Of a DNA stretch of 64,000 nt, positions 9,968 through 20,629 are shown in pieces. This DNA is from Saccopteryx bilineata (Eukaryota; Chordata; Mammalia; Chiroptera; Emballonuridae), in NCBI RefSeq assembly GCF_036850765.1, contig NC_089495.1, positions 22,474,875 through 22,538,874 of the forward strand, in the 5' to 3' direction. Both the position numbers and the translations under genes were made by a program. The stretch's first letter is position 1. Every line of letters begins with the position of its first letter. The notes below the pieces were generated by a model. That model was not told the DNA's origin and did not search any database. It saw only the letters and a program-made list of their open reading frames with translations.

Positions 9968-10011
9968 ATTGGTCGTGTCCATAGTTCAGGTGCAGTAGTC
10001 ATCCTAGCAGG
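9692..10011. repeat. Compound VNTR: (TG)n plus a 51-bp unit, four copies
   Basis: A 51-bp unit starting TTTATCGGCCGTGTCCATAG occurs at 9709, 9799, 9883 and 9965. Each copy is preceded by a (TG)n tract of 18 to 40 bases, giving a higher-order period of 82 to 90 bp. The last copy differs at two sites (ATTGGTCG). The open frames through it (137 and 100 codons) are repeat artefacts. Confidence 0.95.
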
Positions 10012-10467
10012 CAATGCTAGATGACGTTCCTCACCTTGTGAAAGGAGTCCCTTCATAGATTCAAGTTCCTGTTAGCTCTAAAACAATGATTCTCTATTGT
10101 TTCATGCTCAGATTTGGGGGAGGGGGAAGAGGGAGTTTAGTTAAAGGAAGTTTAATTTTTTACACCATTTATCATCAGTAAATTTGTCAAGATGAGAGAG
10201 ATAAACACATATAAAATGCCCGTAACAATGCAAGTCAGTCTATAATTAAATAGGAAATTATTTAGAAGATTTAAGAATTCCAAAGAACAGGGTATTCATG
10301 GGATCTGTGTGACTAGGGGACAATCTGTAGAAGACAAAATGTTCATATAGAACTTCACCTGGTCAGAATTTGATAGATGAGGCTGTGAGCATTTCAAATA
10401 AATAAATATATAGTACCTGAAAAACATATATATATTTACATGCATGATATTTACATATACTCATTTA
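10012..10467. other. Unique AT-rich stretch
   Basis: Nothing recognised. Confidence 0.4.
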
Positions 10468-11035
10468 TGTGTGTGGCTGTTCTCCGTGAACCAGCATGGC
10501 TAGTAATTCCAGGTCCTGAGGAAGAACGATGTGGAATAAAGAAAATAGACTTAAAGAGAAATAGGATGGGCCTGCAAGCTGATGGCAAGTCAGAGCAAAA
10601 TAGCCCCCAGTTTGCTTTTATTACAATATATAGCCATATGCAAATAAGGAAGTCTCCAATACAAAGTCACACATCTGAGGTAAAAACAGAAATTCTCTTA
10701 AGGCATAAACAGGAATCCATTTAAGGTGTAAACAGGAATCCCCCCTCCCACCATGCATAAGTGAAATCAACCAACATTGAACAAACAAAGGAAGGGCATG
10801 TAAATTGCTTCCAGCAACTTAAGCAAGCAAGTGAAGTGGGAGGTTGGGATGAGTGCAGATACTCAGCTTCATAGCCAATATGGAGGTGGGGGCGGGGAGA
10901 CCTTAGCCTTTTGCTAATCCTCAAACTTACAAAGGCTTTGCCACTTGCAGTCTCCCACAGCTGTTGTCACTCGTCTGTATTTATACAAGGAAATGCAAAT
11001 AGCACATCAGTTGTAGAATTTGTTGTTTGGCCCAC
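10468..11035 (-). mobile_element. LTR-like block related to the 3.5-7.5 kb family
   Basis: AAGGAAGTCTCCAATACAAAGTC with CACACATCTGAGG (10647-10680) aligns by eye with the equivalent part of LTR copy 4 (7228-7275). A reversed polyadenylation-like motif lies at about 10617-10622 (TTTTATTACAA). TG and CA edges are possible, but no target duplication was found, so the borders are approximate. Confidence 0.5.
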
Positions 11036-11083
11036 ATAGGTTCATGTTTTTACCTCAGATGTGTGACTTCAATGTTCATATCA

Positions 11084-11131
11084 CATTGAAGCCATCATAT
11101 CACAGCAACATGTGATATGATGGCTTCAATG
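11084..11131. repeat. Perfect 21-bp hairpin
   Basis: Arms 11084-11104 and 11111-11131 are exact complements around the 6-base loop GCAACA. No other copy is present in the window, and no flanking duplication marks it as a transposon. Confidence 0.9.
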
Positions 11132-11570
11132 AACACACAGACCATGTCCTGGATTATGAGTGTGGTTCAGATCTGGTTAGTTATCTTTAGGAGCTGATAC
11201 AGTACAAAGTTCCTTAAACCTGCTGGGGAAAATTCCAAGACTTTACTGTGAGGTATTTCCTGTTGAGAGGGACCTTTATCTTCACCACTTGTCCCGATGC
11301 CATAGTTTCTCCTAGGCTCTCAAACCTACCCCTGAGTGGGAGTGTCAATCTGAGAAAGGCTTTCTGCAGCTCACAAACTCAGACTGCTCCTCACTTGAAG
11401 TACCATTTGTTTTGACCCTGGGGCCATTCCTTCAAAGAAAGCCATGTATTTTTCAGACACAACTTTGACCTCTAGTAATCTGTACCAGTTATTAAAACAA
11501 TGACAACAAATTGAGTATTAATCCTATGATTCTTAAAATATGAAAGGAATAGTAATATTAATAACAACAG
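11132..11570. other. Unique stretch
   Basis: No gene or repeat recognised. Confidence 0.4.
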
Positions 11571-12025
11571 CAATCATATAGTGTTATGTTCAAAGTATTA
11601 TTCTAAGATTTTTACATCTCTTAATTCATTGACTCTATTATAATCTTATGAACCATAAGTTATTATTATTACCATTTTACAGATGAAAAGGTCTAAGCAT
11701 GGACAGGTTAAAATCTAGATTGCAAACCCTAGTTGGGTGCCTCAGCAGATAAAGTGCTATCCTAGGACGCCAAGGTCCTGGTCAGGGCACATTCAGTAAG
11801 CAACCAAGGAGTGCACAGCTAAATGGAGCAACTAAATGGGTCAACAAGTTGATGTTTCTCTGTCTCTCTCTACTTTACCCTCCCTCTCCCTTCCTCTCTT
11901 TCTCTCTCAAAACAATGAAAAGTTTTAAAACAATTAAAAGAAATAAAAAGATGCAGATTACAGAACTAAAATTTAAGTCCAAGAAGTCTGACTCCAAAGT
12001 TTGTATTCTCAATCATTATAGTAAA
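11571..12025 (-). mobile_element. MIR fragment split by a SINE
   Basis: TTATTATTACCATTTTACAG (11660-11680) is the reversed core of MIR. After the SINE at 11728-11950, AAATTTAAGTCCAAGAAGTC continues the MIR tRNA-proximal end. The insertion order is therefore MIR, then SINE. Confidence 0.65.
11728..11950 (+). mobile_element. tRNA-derived SINE, family C, diverged
   Basis: The head CCCTAGTTGGGTGCCTCAG with a decayed B box is followed by CAACTAAATGGGTCAACAAG, a CT-rich tract and an A-rich end. It has the same layout as copies at 42821 and 55538. Confidence 0.75.
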
Positions 12026-12780
12026 AAGAAGCTATTTAACAAGAACTATTTTTAATTTTTGTTAATTCTTATGGAGTTCTTTTTCTGTCTTTAGTAATGT
12101 TGTCTGTAATAAAAAATTATATATATAGTATTAACTGCCATTGGGGCAGAGGTTGGCTGCTTTTTTCTCTGTATGCCCCTCATGTGTCCCAACCAAGACA
12201 CAGATGTCATTTGGGACCGCACAGAGATACCCCTTTCATGATGGTCCCAGAACTTGCAGTATATCCACAGCCAGGCAAAACCTTTTCCAACCCTGAAGCA
12301 GAAGAAGTGAAATCATATCCACAGGGCCTGTTTTTAATTCTAACAAATGCCACCTATAATTTAACCACCACGGTGAACAGTATGGCATTTTCCCGTCTAG
12401 CCTTTTGTCTGTTCATGTCCCTCTGACTATTCCCTAGTATTGAAATTTTAATGTATTAGCAGTTTGATTTACAGATCTTTTGTTTAATGCATCACAAGAA
12501 TTTTCTCTTTGTATTACAAATTATTCACAAATATAATTAAATTTTTTGACAGATGAAAGAATTACATGCCCAAGACAAATGTTTCAAACAGTACTGAAAA
12601 ATAGTTCAATGAATATACTAGCACATATGTGAATGAAGATTTTTGTTGATATAAATAGATTATATGAATACATTATTCTATACCTTGCTTCTCTCACTTT
12701 CTCCAAACATAGAGAAATGTAGTAATTTAGAATGAACATTTTCTTTTCATTTCATCTAATTTCCTTGATTGATGTTTTTC
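12026..12780. other. Unique AT-rich stretch
   Basis: A 109-codon plus frame (12097-12426) lacks recognisable domains. No splice-framed exon is evident. Nothing else recognised. Confidence 0.4.
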
Positions 12781-13115
12781 TTTTTCTTTTTTTTTTTTTT
12801 TACAGAGAGAGAGTCAGAGAGAGGGATAGATAGGGACAGACAGACAGGAATGGAGAGAGATGAGAAGCATCAATCATTAGTTTTTCATTACGACATCTTA
12901 GTTGTTCATTGATTGCTTTCTCATATGTGCCCTAACCGTGGGCCTTCAGCAGACTGAGTAACCCCTTGCTTGAGCCAGCGACCTTGAGTCCAAGCTGGTG
13001 AACTTTGCTCAAACCAGATGAGCCCGCGATCAAGCTGGCGACCTCGGGGTCTCGAACCTGGGTCCTCCGCATCCCAGTCAGACGCTCTATCCACTGTGCC
13101 ACCACCTGGTCAGGC
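12781..13115 (-). mobile_element. tRNA-derived SINE, family B
   Basis: An 11-bp duplication TGATGTTTTTC flanks it (12770-12780 and 13116-13126). On the minus strand the head reads CCTGACCAGGTGGTGGCACA with a B box, then the GCTTGAGC-rich body and a tail AGAGAGAGTC plus poly(A). It is near full length. Confidence 0.92.
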
Positions 13116-13126
13116 TGATGTTTTTC

Positions 13127-13506
13127 AATACAAAAGTAATACATGATTATTGTAACTATGGAAATGGTCCAAACACATATAAAATAAAAGCAAATCATCT
13201 CCTTGGGTGCCATCTCCAATCCCACCCCCTTGAGCTACTGCCACTAACACCTGCTGTCTACTTCCCACACTCTTCCCTTGCTCATTCAAACAGATGCAAA
13301 TGCATATTTACATTTAGATAGATTCTTTTCTGGTTTGTTTTTATTCAAATATAATTAAAGTAAATGCATTAGCCTGCAATTTGTTTCTCAATTCCTCCAA
13401 CCCTCCCCTTGACAATATATTAGGGACATTCCTAACTATTCAAGAGATATGCTCAATTATGTTTTTTTCTAATTCTCTCTCACACACACTCTCTTTCTCT
13501 CCCTCC

Positions 13507-13507
<1 letters not shown>
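13127..13507. other. Unclassified, possibly old LINE
   Basis: TTTTTCAATACAAAAGTAATACATG followed by CAATCCCACC and GCTACTGCCACTAAC has the pattern of an old interspersed repeat. I cannot name it. Confidence 0.3.
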
Positions 13508-13544
<37 letters not shown>

Positions 13545-13548
13545 ACAC
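13508..13548. repeat. (CA)n microsatellite
   Basis: About 20 CA units with one T interruption, preceded by a CT-rich tract. Confidence 0.95.
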
Positions 13549-13559
13549 GCATTGGTGTG

Positions 13560-14570
13560 TATACATATCAGTTTCACAATTTTTATTCCCAGCTTGGCTT
13601 TGCCAGCACCTCTGTCCTCTGTCCCCTTGTTAACAGGCCTGCTGATGTTCCAGGAGGGTCCTAGCTCTCAGTCCTGCCAGTTGAGGTAAAAAGGGCATCA
13701 CCTAATGGAACATGCTTGAAAGATCCAATCCAACCTCCTCCCTGCTCCCTGAGAATCCCATGGTCCAGTAGCCTCAAGAGGCCGCTTAGTACTTGTCAGG
13801 TAAATAATTGGATACATTTCTCCTATCCGGGGCTTTAAACCCACACAGTCTTTGAGGGAGAATGCTGTGGTTTCTAGAGGGCCAATTAATAAAACCATTC
13901 TTCCTGTGAGTCCCGTACCAATTAAGATATTAAAACAGGAGAGTCAGCCCTCTCCCACAGATAGCAGGCTGCAGTGAGTCATGCCACGGGAGGGTAGATT
14001 TATACTTCGGTCTGTTGTTCAACAAATACATTTTCATCATTTTGTTCACCCCAGAGCAGGTACCACGCTTCCATACCCAGACAACGCATGCTTTGAAAAC
14101 ACCTCTCATAGCCTAGGAGGCCTCCTGACCTTCACAGGATGTTCCCACCCCTCCCCTGGGCTTGCAGGAAAGACCCAGAACCTCCGGATGACTGATGAAC
14201 ACCCACACCTCACAGAAAGATGCACACCCAGGAACAGCACCCGCCCACAACTCCAATTGCTCATCTGTCAAATGAGGAGGTCGATTAAATCATCTCCCGA
14301 AGGACCCTGCTCTGCCAGCCTTCTGTGACTCTGCGGCCCCGCCGCCCGTCACTGCTGAGGACCATCCTGTCCGTAAATAAACTCGCAAAGCTGTGCAAAC
14401 GTGAGGCATTTCTAATGGCTGAGGGTGTCATAGACATAATAGAGACCTGGGATTCTGCTTCTAAGTCAAATAGGCAAGATTGGGACCTACCCAGGCCTAC
14501 AACAAAGACTCACTCTATATCTGTAAAAAAAAACCCACTACTTCTCTGGGCGGGCAAGCCGGTACAACGT
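13560..14570. other. Unique, moderately GC-rich stretch
   Basis: Frames of 115 codons (13981-14328) and 129 codons (14325-14714) are open but carry no recognisable domain. No transposon was recognised. Confidence 0.4.
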
Positions 14571-14940
14571 TTTGAAAATAATCATCAAAATAAAAAATAT
14601 ACACATACCCTTCTATCCAGCAACTTTATTTTCAAAACTTTACCTTATAGAAATAATTTATACAAGCAAGCAAGGATATTTATACAAAGATATTTTTTGC
14701 AGCAGCCTTTGTAAGAGCAAAAACAAAAACAACAACAAAAAAACCCCATAACAAACCTGGAAATATCTTAAATGTCTATTAATAGAAGACTGAGAAATAA
14801 ATATGGTTCATATGTAGAATGGAATAACAATGCAGCTACTAAAGAATAAGGAGACTCTGTAAATGTTGACATGGAAAATTATTCAAGACACAGCATCCAT
14901 AGAAAATAGCAAGCCCTACCCTGTGTTTGGTATGATGACA
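14571..14940 (+). mobile_element. L1M fragment
   Basis: TTTATTTTCAAAACTTTACC, AAGCAAGGATATTTATACAAA, TAAATGTCTATTAATAG and ATATGGTTCATATGTAGAATGG follow the sense-strand L1M ORF2/3' region. It is non-coding. Confidence 0.7.
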
Positions 14941-15339
14941 TTTTTTGGGATGTGAGTGTGGGTTCTTGTATGTGTGTAGAAAATAAAAATATACCCCAAT
15001 CTCTTCATCTTGGGCAGTCTAGATTGTCTGCATGGGGTGGGGGTTGCTGCCCAGAATGTAGCCCCCGAAGCTGGCTGCAGCCCTATGGCATGCAGGAAAC
15101 ACCAAGCCTCATCCTCTGGCTCTCTGAGGGTTAGGGACCATCTCATGCTTTACCTGAGGCAGTGGCTTTCTTTGTTGTAACAATAACTTTTTTTATTCTA
15201 CTGAGTCCAGGTATATGTAAAAGTTTGAGAATAAGCCAGAGTGATTTGCTTTACTCTTCTTATAAAAGAGTTGCACTTACTAGATGTGTGAATGAATAAA
15301 ACTTGCACAGAATAAAATTTGGTAAAATAAGCACTCACA
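14941..15339. other. Unique stretch
   Basis: Nothing recognised. Confidence 0.35.
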
Positions 15340-15530
15340 TCATTGTCATTATTACTATATTAATATCAGACTAGCCAAGTCAATGAGCTGTAACTTGCAA
15401 AGCATCTGGCTCTCAAGGGACAACCTAGTCTAAACTCAGGGAGGTTCAGTGAAAAGATAAGACATGCCTGAGGTCATAGAGTTCACTAGTACATAAATGG
15501 GATTAGAATCAAGGTAAAAAATACTAATTT
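15340..15530 (-). mobile_element. Possible MIR fragment
   Basis: A Ca-poor, MIR-like order of CATTGTCATTATTACTA, GAGGTCATAGAGTTCACTAG and GGGATTAGAATCAAGG suggests a highly diverged reversed MIR. Confidence 0.4.
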
Positions 15531-15619
15531 AGCAATTTTATACCTTTAAAGCCAGCCAACATATGCCGGAAAGTTTTGAGACAATAAGTGGCAGGATAAT
15601 CCCCTAGAGAAATTTCGAA

Positions 15620-15877
15620 GAGGTTCTTTCCCTTTCATCATTATTTTTTATTCTTTACCCCCGCCCCTCAGTCCTTTGGCAACCATCAGCTTATTCTTTA
15701 TAGCTAAAGGTCTGTTTCTACTTTGTTTTGTTTTTTAGATTCCACATATATGTGAACTCATACAATATTTGTCTTTCTCTAACTTATTTCACTAAGCATA
15801 ATACCATCTAGGTTTATCCATGTTGTCACAAATGGCAATATTTCATTCTTTTCTTTTATATTGCTGAATAACATTGC

Positions 15878-15910
<33 letters not shown>

Positions 15911-15913
15911 CAC
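15620..15913 (-). mobile_element. L1, 3' part (ORF2 C-terminus and 3' UTR)
   Basis: Minus-strand translation near 15785-15870 gives an L1 ORF2 C-terminal signature (KKNEILPFVTTW-like, then GIMLSEIS), with CTTTGGCAACCATCAGC from the 3' UTR. The hAT at 15914 splits the element. A (GT)n tract (15880-15909) lies at the break. Confidence 0.85.
15880..15909. repeat. (GT)n microsatellite
   Basis: Fifteen GT units directly abutting the hAT insertion site within L1. Confidence 0.95.
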
Positions 15914-16233
15914 AGAGGTTGGGAACCTATGGCTCGTGAGCCAGATGTGGCTCTTTTGATGGCTGCATCTGGCTTGCAGACAAATCTTCAATAAAAAAAT
16001 AATAACGTTAAAAATATAAAACATTCTCATGTATTACAATCCATTCATTTCCTACCACTCATGTTCATGGTTGCGGGTGGCTGGAGCCAATCACAGCTGT
16101 CCTCCGGGACAATACCAAATTTTTATTGGATACTGCATAACATACACGGGTCGTTGTATGGCTCTCACAGAATTACATTTTAAAATGTGTGGCGTTCATG
16201 GCTCTCTCAGCCAAAAAAGTTCCTGACCCCTAG
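15914..16233 (+). mobile_element. Non-autonomous hAT element, copy 1
   Basis: Terminal inverted repeats AGAGGTTGGGAACC and GTTCCTGACCCCTAG, with inner motifs GCTCGTGAGCCAGATGTGG and GAGCCAATCACAGCTG shared with the copy at 27941. Flanks TGTGCCAC (15906-15913) and TGTACCAC (16234-16241) form an 8-bp duplication with one difference, as expected for hAT. It is about 320 bp with no transposase. It interrupts the L1 ORF2 remnant, so it is younger than that L1. Confidence 0.9.
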
Positions 16234-16241
16234 TGTACCAC

Positions 16242-16560
16242 ATCCTTATCTCTCCATTGATTGATGGATATCTAGGTTGCTTCCATATCTTCCAATACCC
16301 AGCTATTACTAATAATGCTGTGATGGACATAGGGGTGCATATATCTTTTCAAATTAGTGTTCTTGTTTTCTTTGGGTGAATACATAGAAGAGAAATTGCT
16401 AGTTTGTACGACAGCTCTATTTTTAATTTTTTGAGGAACCTCCATACTGTTTTCCATAGTGGCTGCATCAATTTACAATCCAACCAATAGTGTACAAGTG
16501 TTCCCTTTTCTCTACATCCTTGCCAACATTTGTTGTTTGTTGATTTACAGATGAATGCTT
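16242..16560 (-). mobile_element. L1 ORF2 remnant continuing beyond the hAT
   Basis: Minus-strand translation contains [18 protein letters not shown] (about 16400-16450), the conserved near-C-terminal block of L1 ORF2. Frame changes and stops show it is dead. Confidence 0.88.
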
Positions 16561-16833
16561 TCATTATTTCTTATTCCATGGACCCTTAAGACCTTAAGAT
16601 CTTTTCCACAGAATGACCAAGGAGCCCCCTGATTCATTTCAAGGCAACTGGGTCAGAGCCGTGTCTTGGGATTACACACAGCTGAGAAAACTTGCTGCCG
16701 CTGGAAGAGACGGATGTCTGCCATGTTTCTTGAAAGCTGGATCCCTCAGGTGGTGGAAGGGAAACCAGGAAAACGTTGTCTCAGTTTTCATGAGTTCTTT
16801 GTTTTTAAGTACCATGGTTTTGTAGAAGGCGTC
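16561..16833. other. Unique spacer
   Basis: Nothing recognised. Confidence 0.35.
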
Positions 16834-17282
16834 TGTACTTAGTTTAATAGGGCTGCCATAACCAAGTGCCACAAACCAGGTAATTTAAATAACAGAAAGT
16901 ATTGCCTTGCAATTATGGAGGCTAGAAAGTCCAAGACCAAGTTGTTAGTAGGATTGGATTTTTCTAGGGCTGGGTGAGACCTGTTTCATGCTTCTTCTCT
17001 AGTTTTTGGTGTTTTGCTGCTGATCTTTGGTAATTCTTGGTTTATGGAAGCATCACCTCAATCTTTGCCTTCATCTTCATATGGTATTCCCACTGTGTTC
17101 AAATCTTCCTCTTTTATAAGGACACTAATAATATTGAATTAAGGCCCACTCTAATGACCTTATTTTAACTTAATTACTTCTGTAAAGATTCCATTTCCAA
17201 GTAAGGTTACATTCTGAGGTAATGGCGTTTAGGACTTCAACATATGATTTTGGGGAGAGAGGCCCAAGTTAACCCATAACAG
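16834..17282 (-). mobile_element. MLT1-type LTR (ERVL-MaLR)
   Basis: TTTAATAGGGCTGCCATAAC at the left and ACTTCAACATATGATTTTGG then AACCCATAACAG at the right are the reversed 3' and 5' parts of MLT1 LTRs. Non-coding. Confidence 0.8.
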
Positions 17283-17555
17283 CATTGAAGAATTTAGACA
17301 TATAGAAATGGTGTCTGCTTTATTTACCATTGAATGCCCTAGTGTCCAGCACAAAGCACGGCACATTCTGGCCCCTCACAAATTTATTGAAGTAACAAAC
17401 ACACTGAGTAATCCTCACCTAATTATACTGAGTGTTTCCAGACTGGCTTTTCATGAGGTGTTAATTTTCCCTCAAAGATGCTGATTATCCTTGGTGATGT
17501 GGGAATTGGAGGACAGTATAGTCAGTAATCCCCAGTCTTCAGTATAGCCAATTTA
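17283..17555. other. Unique with an L2-like trace
   Basis: TGAATGCCCTAGTGTCCAGCAC followed by GGCACATTCTGG and TTATTGAAG (17328-17395) resembles a sense L2 3' end. The rest is unique. Confidence 0.4.
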
Positions 17556-19560
17556 ATGTCAAATCCTTCTCACACGGACGCTTTCAATCATGCTATTACT
17601 AGGTGTAAAACAGACTGACCATGACTGATGTCTGTGCTGCCCAGAGCCTGGTGAACAGGACTCCGAGCACTGAATTGATCTGAAAGCAGTGACAGTCGGG
17701 AGGGGGAACGGTGCCTGAAGAACCGCCTTGGAAGCCCTCTGTTCCTTCTTGGAAATCCTATTCTGCCTTTGACTTCTGATGATACCAGGAGAGGTTGACA
17801 CATGAACATCTGTGTGGCACTGGTCATGGGAACGCTGCCCAGACAGACAGGGAAGTTCTCACCAATGTCTTTGTGACTGGGGGAGAGCCAGTTCTCAGCT
17901 CTCTGGGTCCCATCTGCAGGAATAGTAACTCCTTGCAATTAAACCTGGACTCAGAGGCCCGAGGAGTAAATCCTATGCCAGTCTTTTATATCTCCCATTA
18001 GAATTGTTCACGCGCATAAACAACAGATGGAAGAGATTAATGAGACACATTCTATTCAAGTAAAATAAATTTGCCTGAAATGTGGATGTAGTGCTCTCAT
18101 TTGGCTGAGTGTAACATCGGCTCAAATGGAAGACTGCAGTGTGCTTCGAGGCTTTCTGGGCATTTGTGGTAAAACCTTCTAGCGTCAGAGTAATAGGAGC
18201 CGAGTCAGGAAGCAAACCTATTTTAAACACCTGTACCCTTTCCACAAAATATTAGCGCACCCAAAGCATGCCCCAGTTGTTTCAAAAATGGCTGACTATA
18301 AGAATAGCAAACGAGCACATGACACAGGAGCTAGAAGCCACTTGTTTATTTCTGTGTGTTTTGCTCTGTTATATTTTGAGGGGAGTGAGTTGGCCTGTGT
18401 GTGTGTGCCTCGTGGCCATCTGGGCAAACACCGGAGAACAGATTCGGGGCCCCTTGGTTCTTTCTGTTTGATTGGAAACTAGCTTCCTCCCTGGACTTGA
18501 ATTTGCAATGTTTAATGGAATAGAAATGATTGGGAGCTTGTTGTTGACGGCTCGTGTTATAGTGAAAGCTATACTCTGTCATGAGTGAGCTCTCTGCCCA
18601 TTTACGGGTGAGCTCCGTGAATGGAAACAGACGGCTGTATCTCAGCACCTGGAGCACTCCGGGCAGACCAAGCCCAAGGCTCCGAGGCTCCGAAAGACCA
18701 CAAGAAACTCCGAGTCAGCTACTGGACTGCTGTGCCTTCCAGCCCCCAGAAGTCAGCCCCGAGTCAGCCCCATGAAGGAATCGGTTTAGGACTCAAGGGG
18801 CAGTGAGGGGATGTGTGCTTTTCTGGCCAGGTCTGGGGGGCTGGCTCTGCGCATGCTCAGGTGTCTGCTCAGAACAAGGGCCGTTCTTTTTTTCATGATA
18901 AACCTAGTTGTGTTGCCGGCGCTGCCCTGCAATGAGGGTGAGGCTGAGAACTGGACAGCATTTAACTCTGAACTCACACCCTTTGCAGAATACAGAGTGA
19001 TCGCTGGCAGGCTGCCACTTTCCAGGATGACATTCCATGAGCTGCTGGCATGCCCCACGGCTTGTAGAATTTCAGAAAGTCTTTGACTCCAGGCTAAACA
19101 TCCCAGGTGTGTCTCCCTGTTTTCCTTTCTTTGTGTCTGCTGACAGGTCGGGTTCCCCGCTCCCCACTCCCCACTTCCGCTTCCCACTTCCCACTTCCCG
19201 CTTCCTGGTCAGCACCTGTTTATCTGTGGTCAGAGTACACATGTACTTCACATGGCTTCTGCCTAATACAGCTTAGGGTGGGGCTCTTACTTCTACCTCG
19301 TCAGCGCCACATTTCTGTTAATACCCTTTAAGATCATAGTGAGTTTAAACATTTTCATTAAAAGTACAAGACAATATAGCAAACACTTATGTACCCAATA
19401 TAGCAACACTTATGTACCCTCTCCTCAACTCTATCAAAAGCCATAAGATTGTAGAGCTACACTTGATATCTCCAGGAAACCCATTTCATGTCTCTCCTCT
19501 TCTCTCTCACATCTTCCCTCCCCAGAGGTAATGATTATCCCAAATTTGGTCATTTTCAAT
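17556..19560. other. Unique stretch, about 2 kb, repeat-poor
   Basis: No transposable element was recognised apart from a short CCCACTTC-type tandem at about 19150-19205. Frames of 80 to 133 codons occur on both strands without domain signatures. The segment 18000-18330 is AT-rich with TTTAAACACC, TTTGTGGT and CACCTG motifs and could be conserved non-coding DNA (inference). Confidence 0.45.
19150..19205. repeat. Short TTCCCAC/CTCCCCA tandem
   Basis: About seven imperfect 7-bp units of a C-rich motif. Confidence 0.7.
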
Positions 19561-19632
19561 CTCATGCAACTTTAACATTATTATTTCATGTATATATATC
19601 CTTGAAATAGACAGTGTTGTTTTGTACATTTT

Positions 19633-20108
19633 TTATTATTAATTTTAATGGGGTGACATTGATAATCAGAGTACATAGGTTCAGAGAAAACATTTCTATG
19701 TTATTTTGACATTTGATTATGTTGAATACCCATCACCCAAAGTCAAATTGTCTTTCGTCACCTTCTATCTGGTTTTCTTTGTGCCCCTCTCCTCCCCCCT
19801 TCTCACCCCCTCCCCAAACTGGTAACCACCACTCTCTTGTCCATGTCTCTGAGTCTCATTTTTATGTCCCACCTATGTATGGAATCATACAGTTCTTAGT
19901 TTTTTCTGATTTACTTATTTCACTCAGTATAATGTTATCAAGGTCCATCCATGTTGTTGTAAATGTTCCAATGTCATCATTTCTTAGGGCTGAGTAGTAT
20001 TCCATAGTACATATGTACCAAAGCTTTTTAATCCACTTGTTCACTGAGGGACACTTGGGCTGTTTCCAGATCTTCGCTATTGTGAACAATGCTGCCATAA
20101 ACGTGGGG
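19633..20108 (-). mobile_element. 5'-truncated L1 insertion
   Basis: The insertion is flanked by a 17-bp duplication with one difference (GTTGTTTTGYACATTTT at 19616-19632 and 20109-20125). The minus strand encodes the ORF2 C-terminus (MEYYSALRNDDIGTF then WMDLDNIILSEIS) followed by the 3' UTR and an A-rich tail (T-run at 19628-19635). At about 476 bp it is a typical truncated copy made by target-primed reverse transcription. The frame at 19862-20182 is this relic. Confidence 0.92.
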
Positions 20109-20135
20109 GTTGTTTTGCACATTTTAAACGTTACA

Positions 20136-20585
20136 GCCTGACCAGGTGGTGGTGCAGTGGAGAGACCATTGGACAGGGACACAGAAGACCCAGGTTTGAA
20201 ATCCCAAGGTCATCAGCTTGAGCATGGGCTCAATCGGCTTGATCATGGTCTCACCAACTTGAACACAGGGTTGCTAGCTTGACCGTAGGATCATAGACAT
20301 GACCCCATGGTTGCTGGCTGAAGCCCAAAGGTCGCTGGCTTGAAGTCCAAAGTCACTGGCTTGAGCCCAAGGTCGCTGGCTTGAGCAAAGGGTCACTCGC
20401 TCTGCTGTAGACCCCTGGTTAAGGCACGTATGAGAAGCAATCAATGAACAACTAAAGTGCCATAACAAAGAACTGATGCTTCTCATCTCTCTCCCTTCCT
20501 GTCTGTCTGTCCTTATCAGTTTCTCTCTCTGACTCTCTTTCTCTCTCTCTGTCAAAAAATAATAAAAAAATAAAATAAAAATAAT
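20136..20585 (+). mobile_element. tRNA-derived SINE, family B, long internal-repeat form
   Basis: The head GCCTGACCAGGTGGTGGTGC is followed by a body in which a unit like GGTCGCTGGCTTGAGCCCAA recurs about six times (20205-20395), then CAATCAATGAACAACTAAAG, a CT-rich tract and an A-rich tail. It is about 100 bp longer than the family B copies at 12781 and 21913 because of the internal repeats. It lies just outside the right duplication of the L1 at 19633. Confidence 0.9.
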
Positions 20586-20629
20586 AAACTTTATGTATAT
20601 ACTAGCATTCGGTACTATCTTTTTAAATC

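Noticed and set aside
9571..9984. 137-codon frame and its antisense
   Set aside because: It passes through the (TG)n/51-bp VNTR. The valine/cysteine repeats come from TG.
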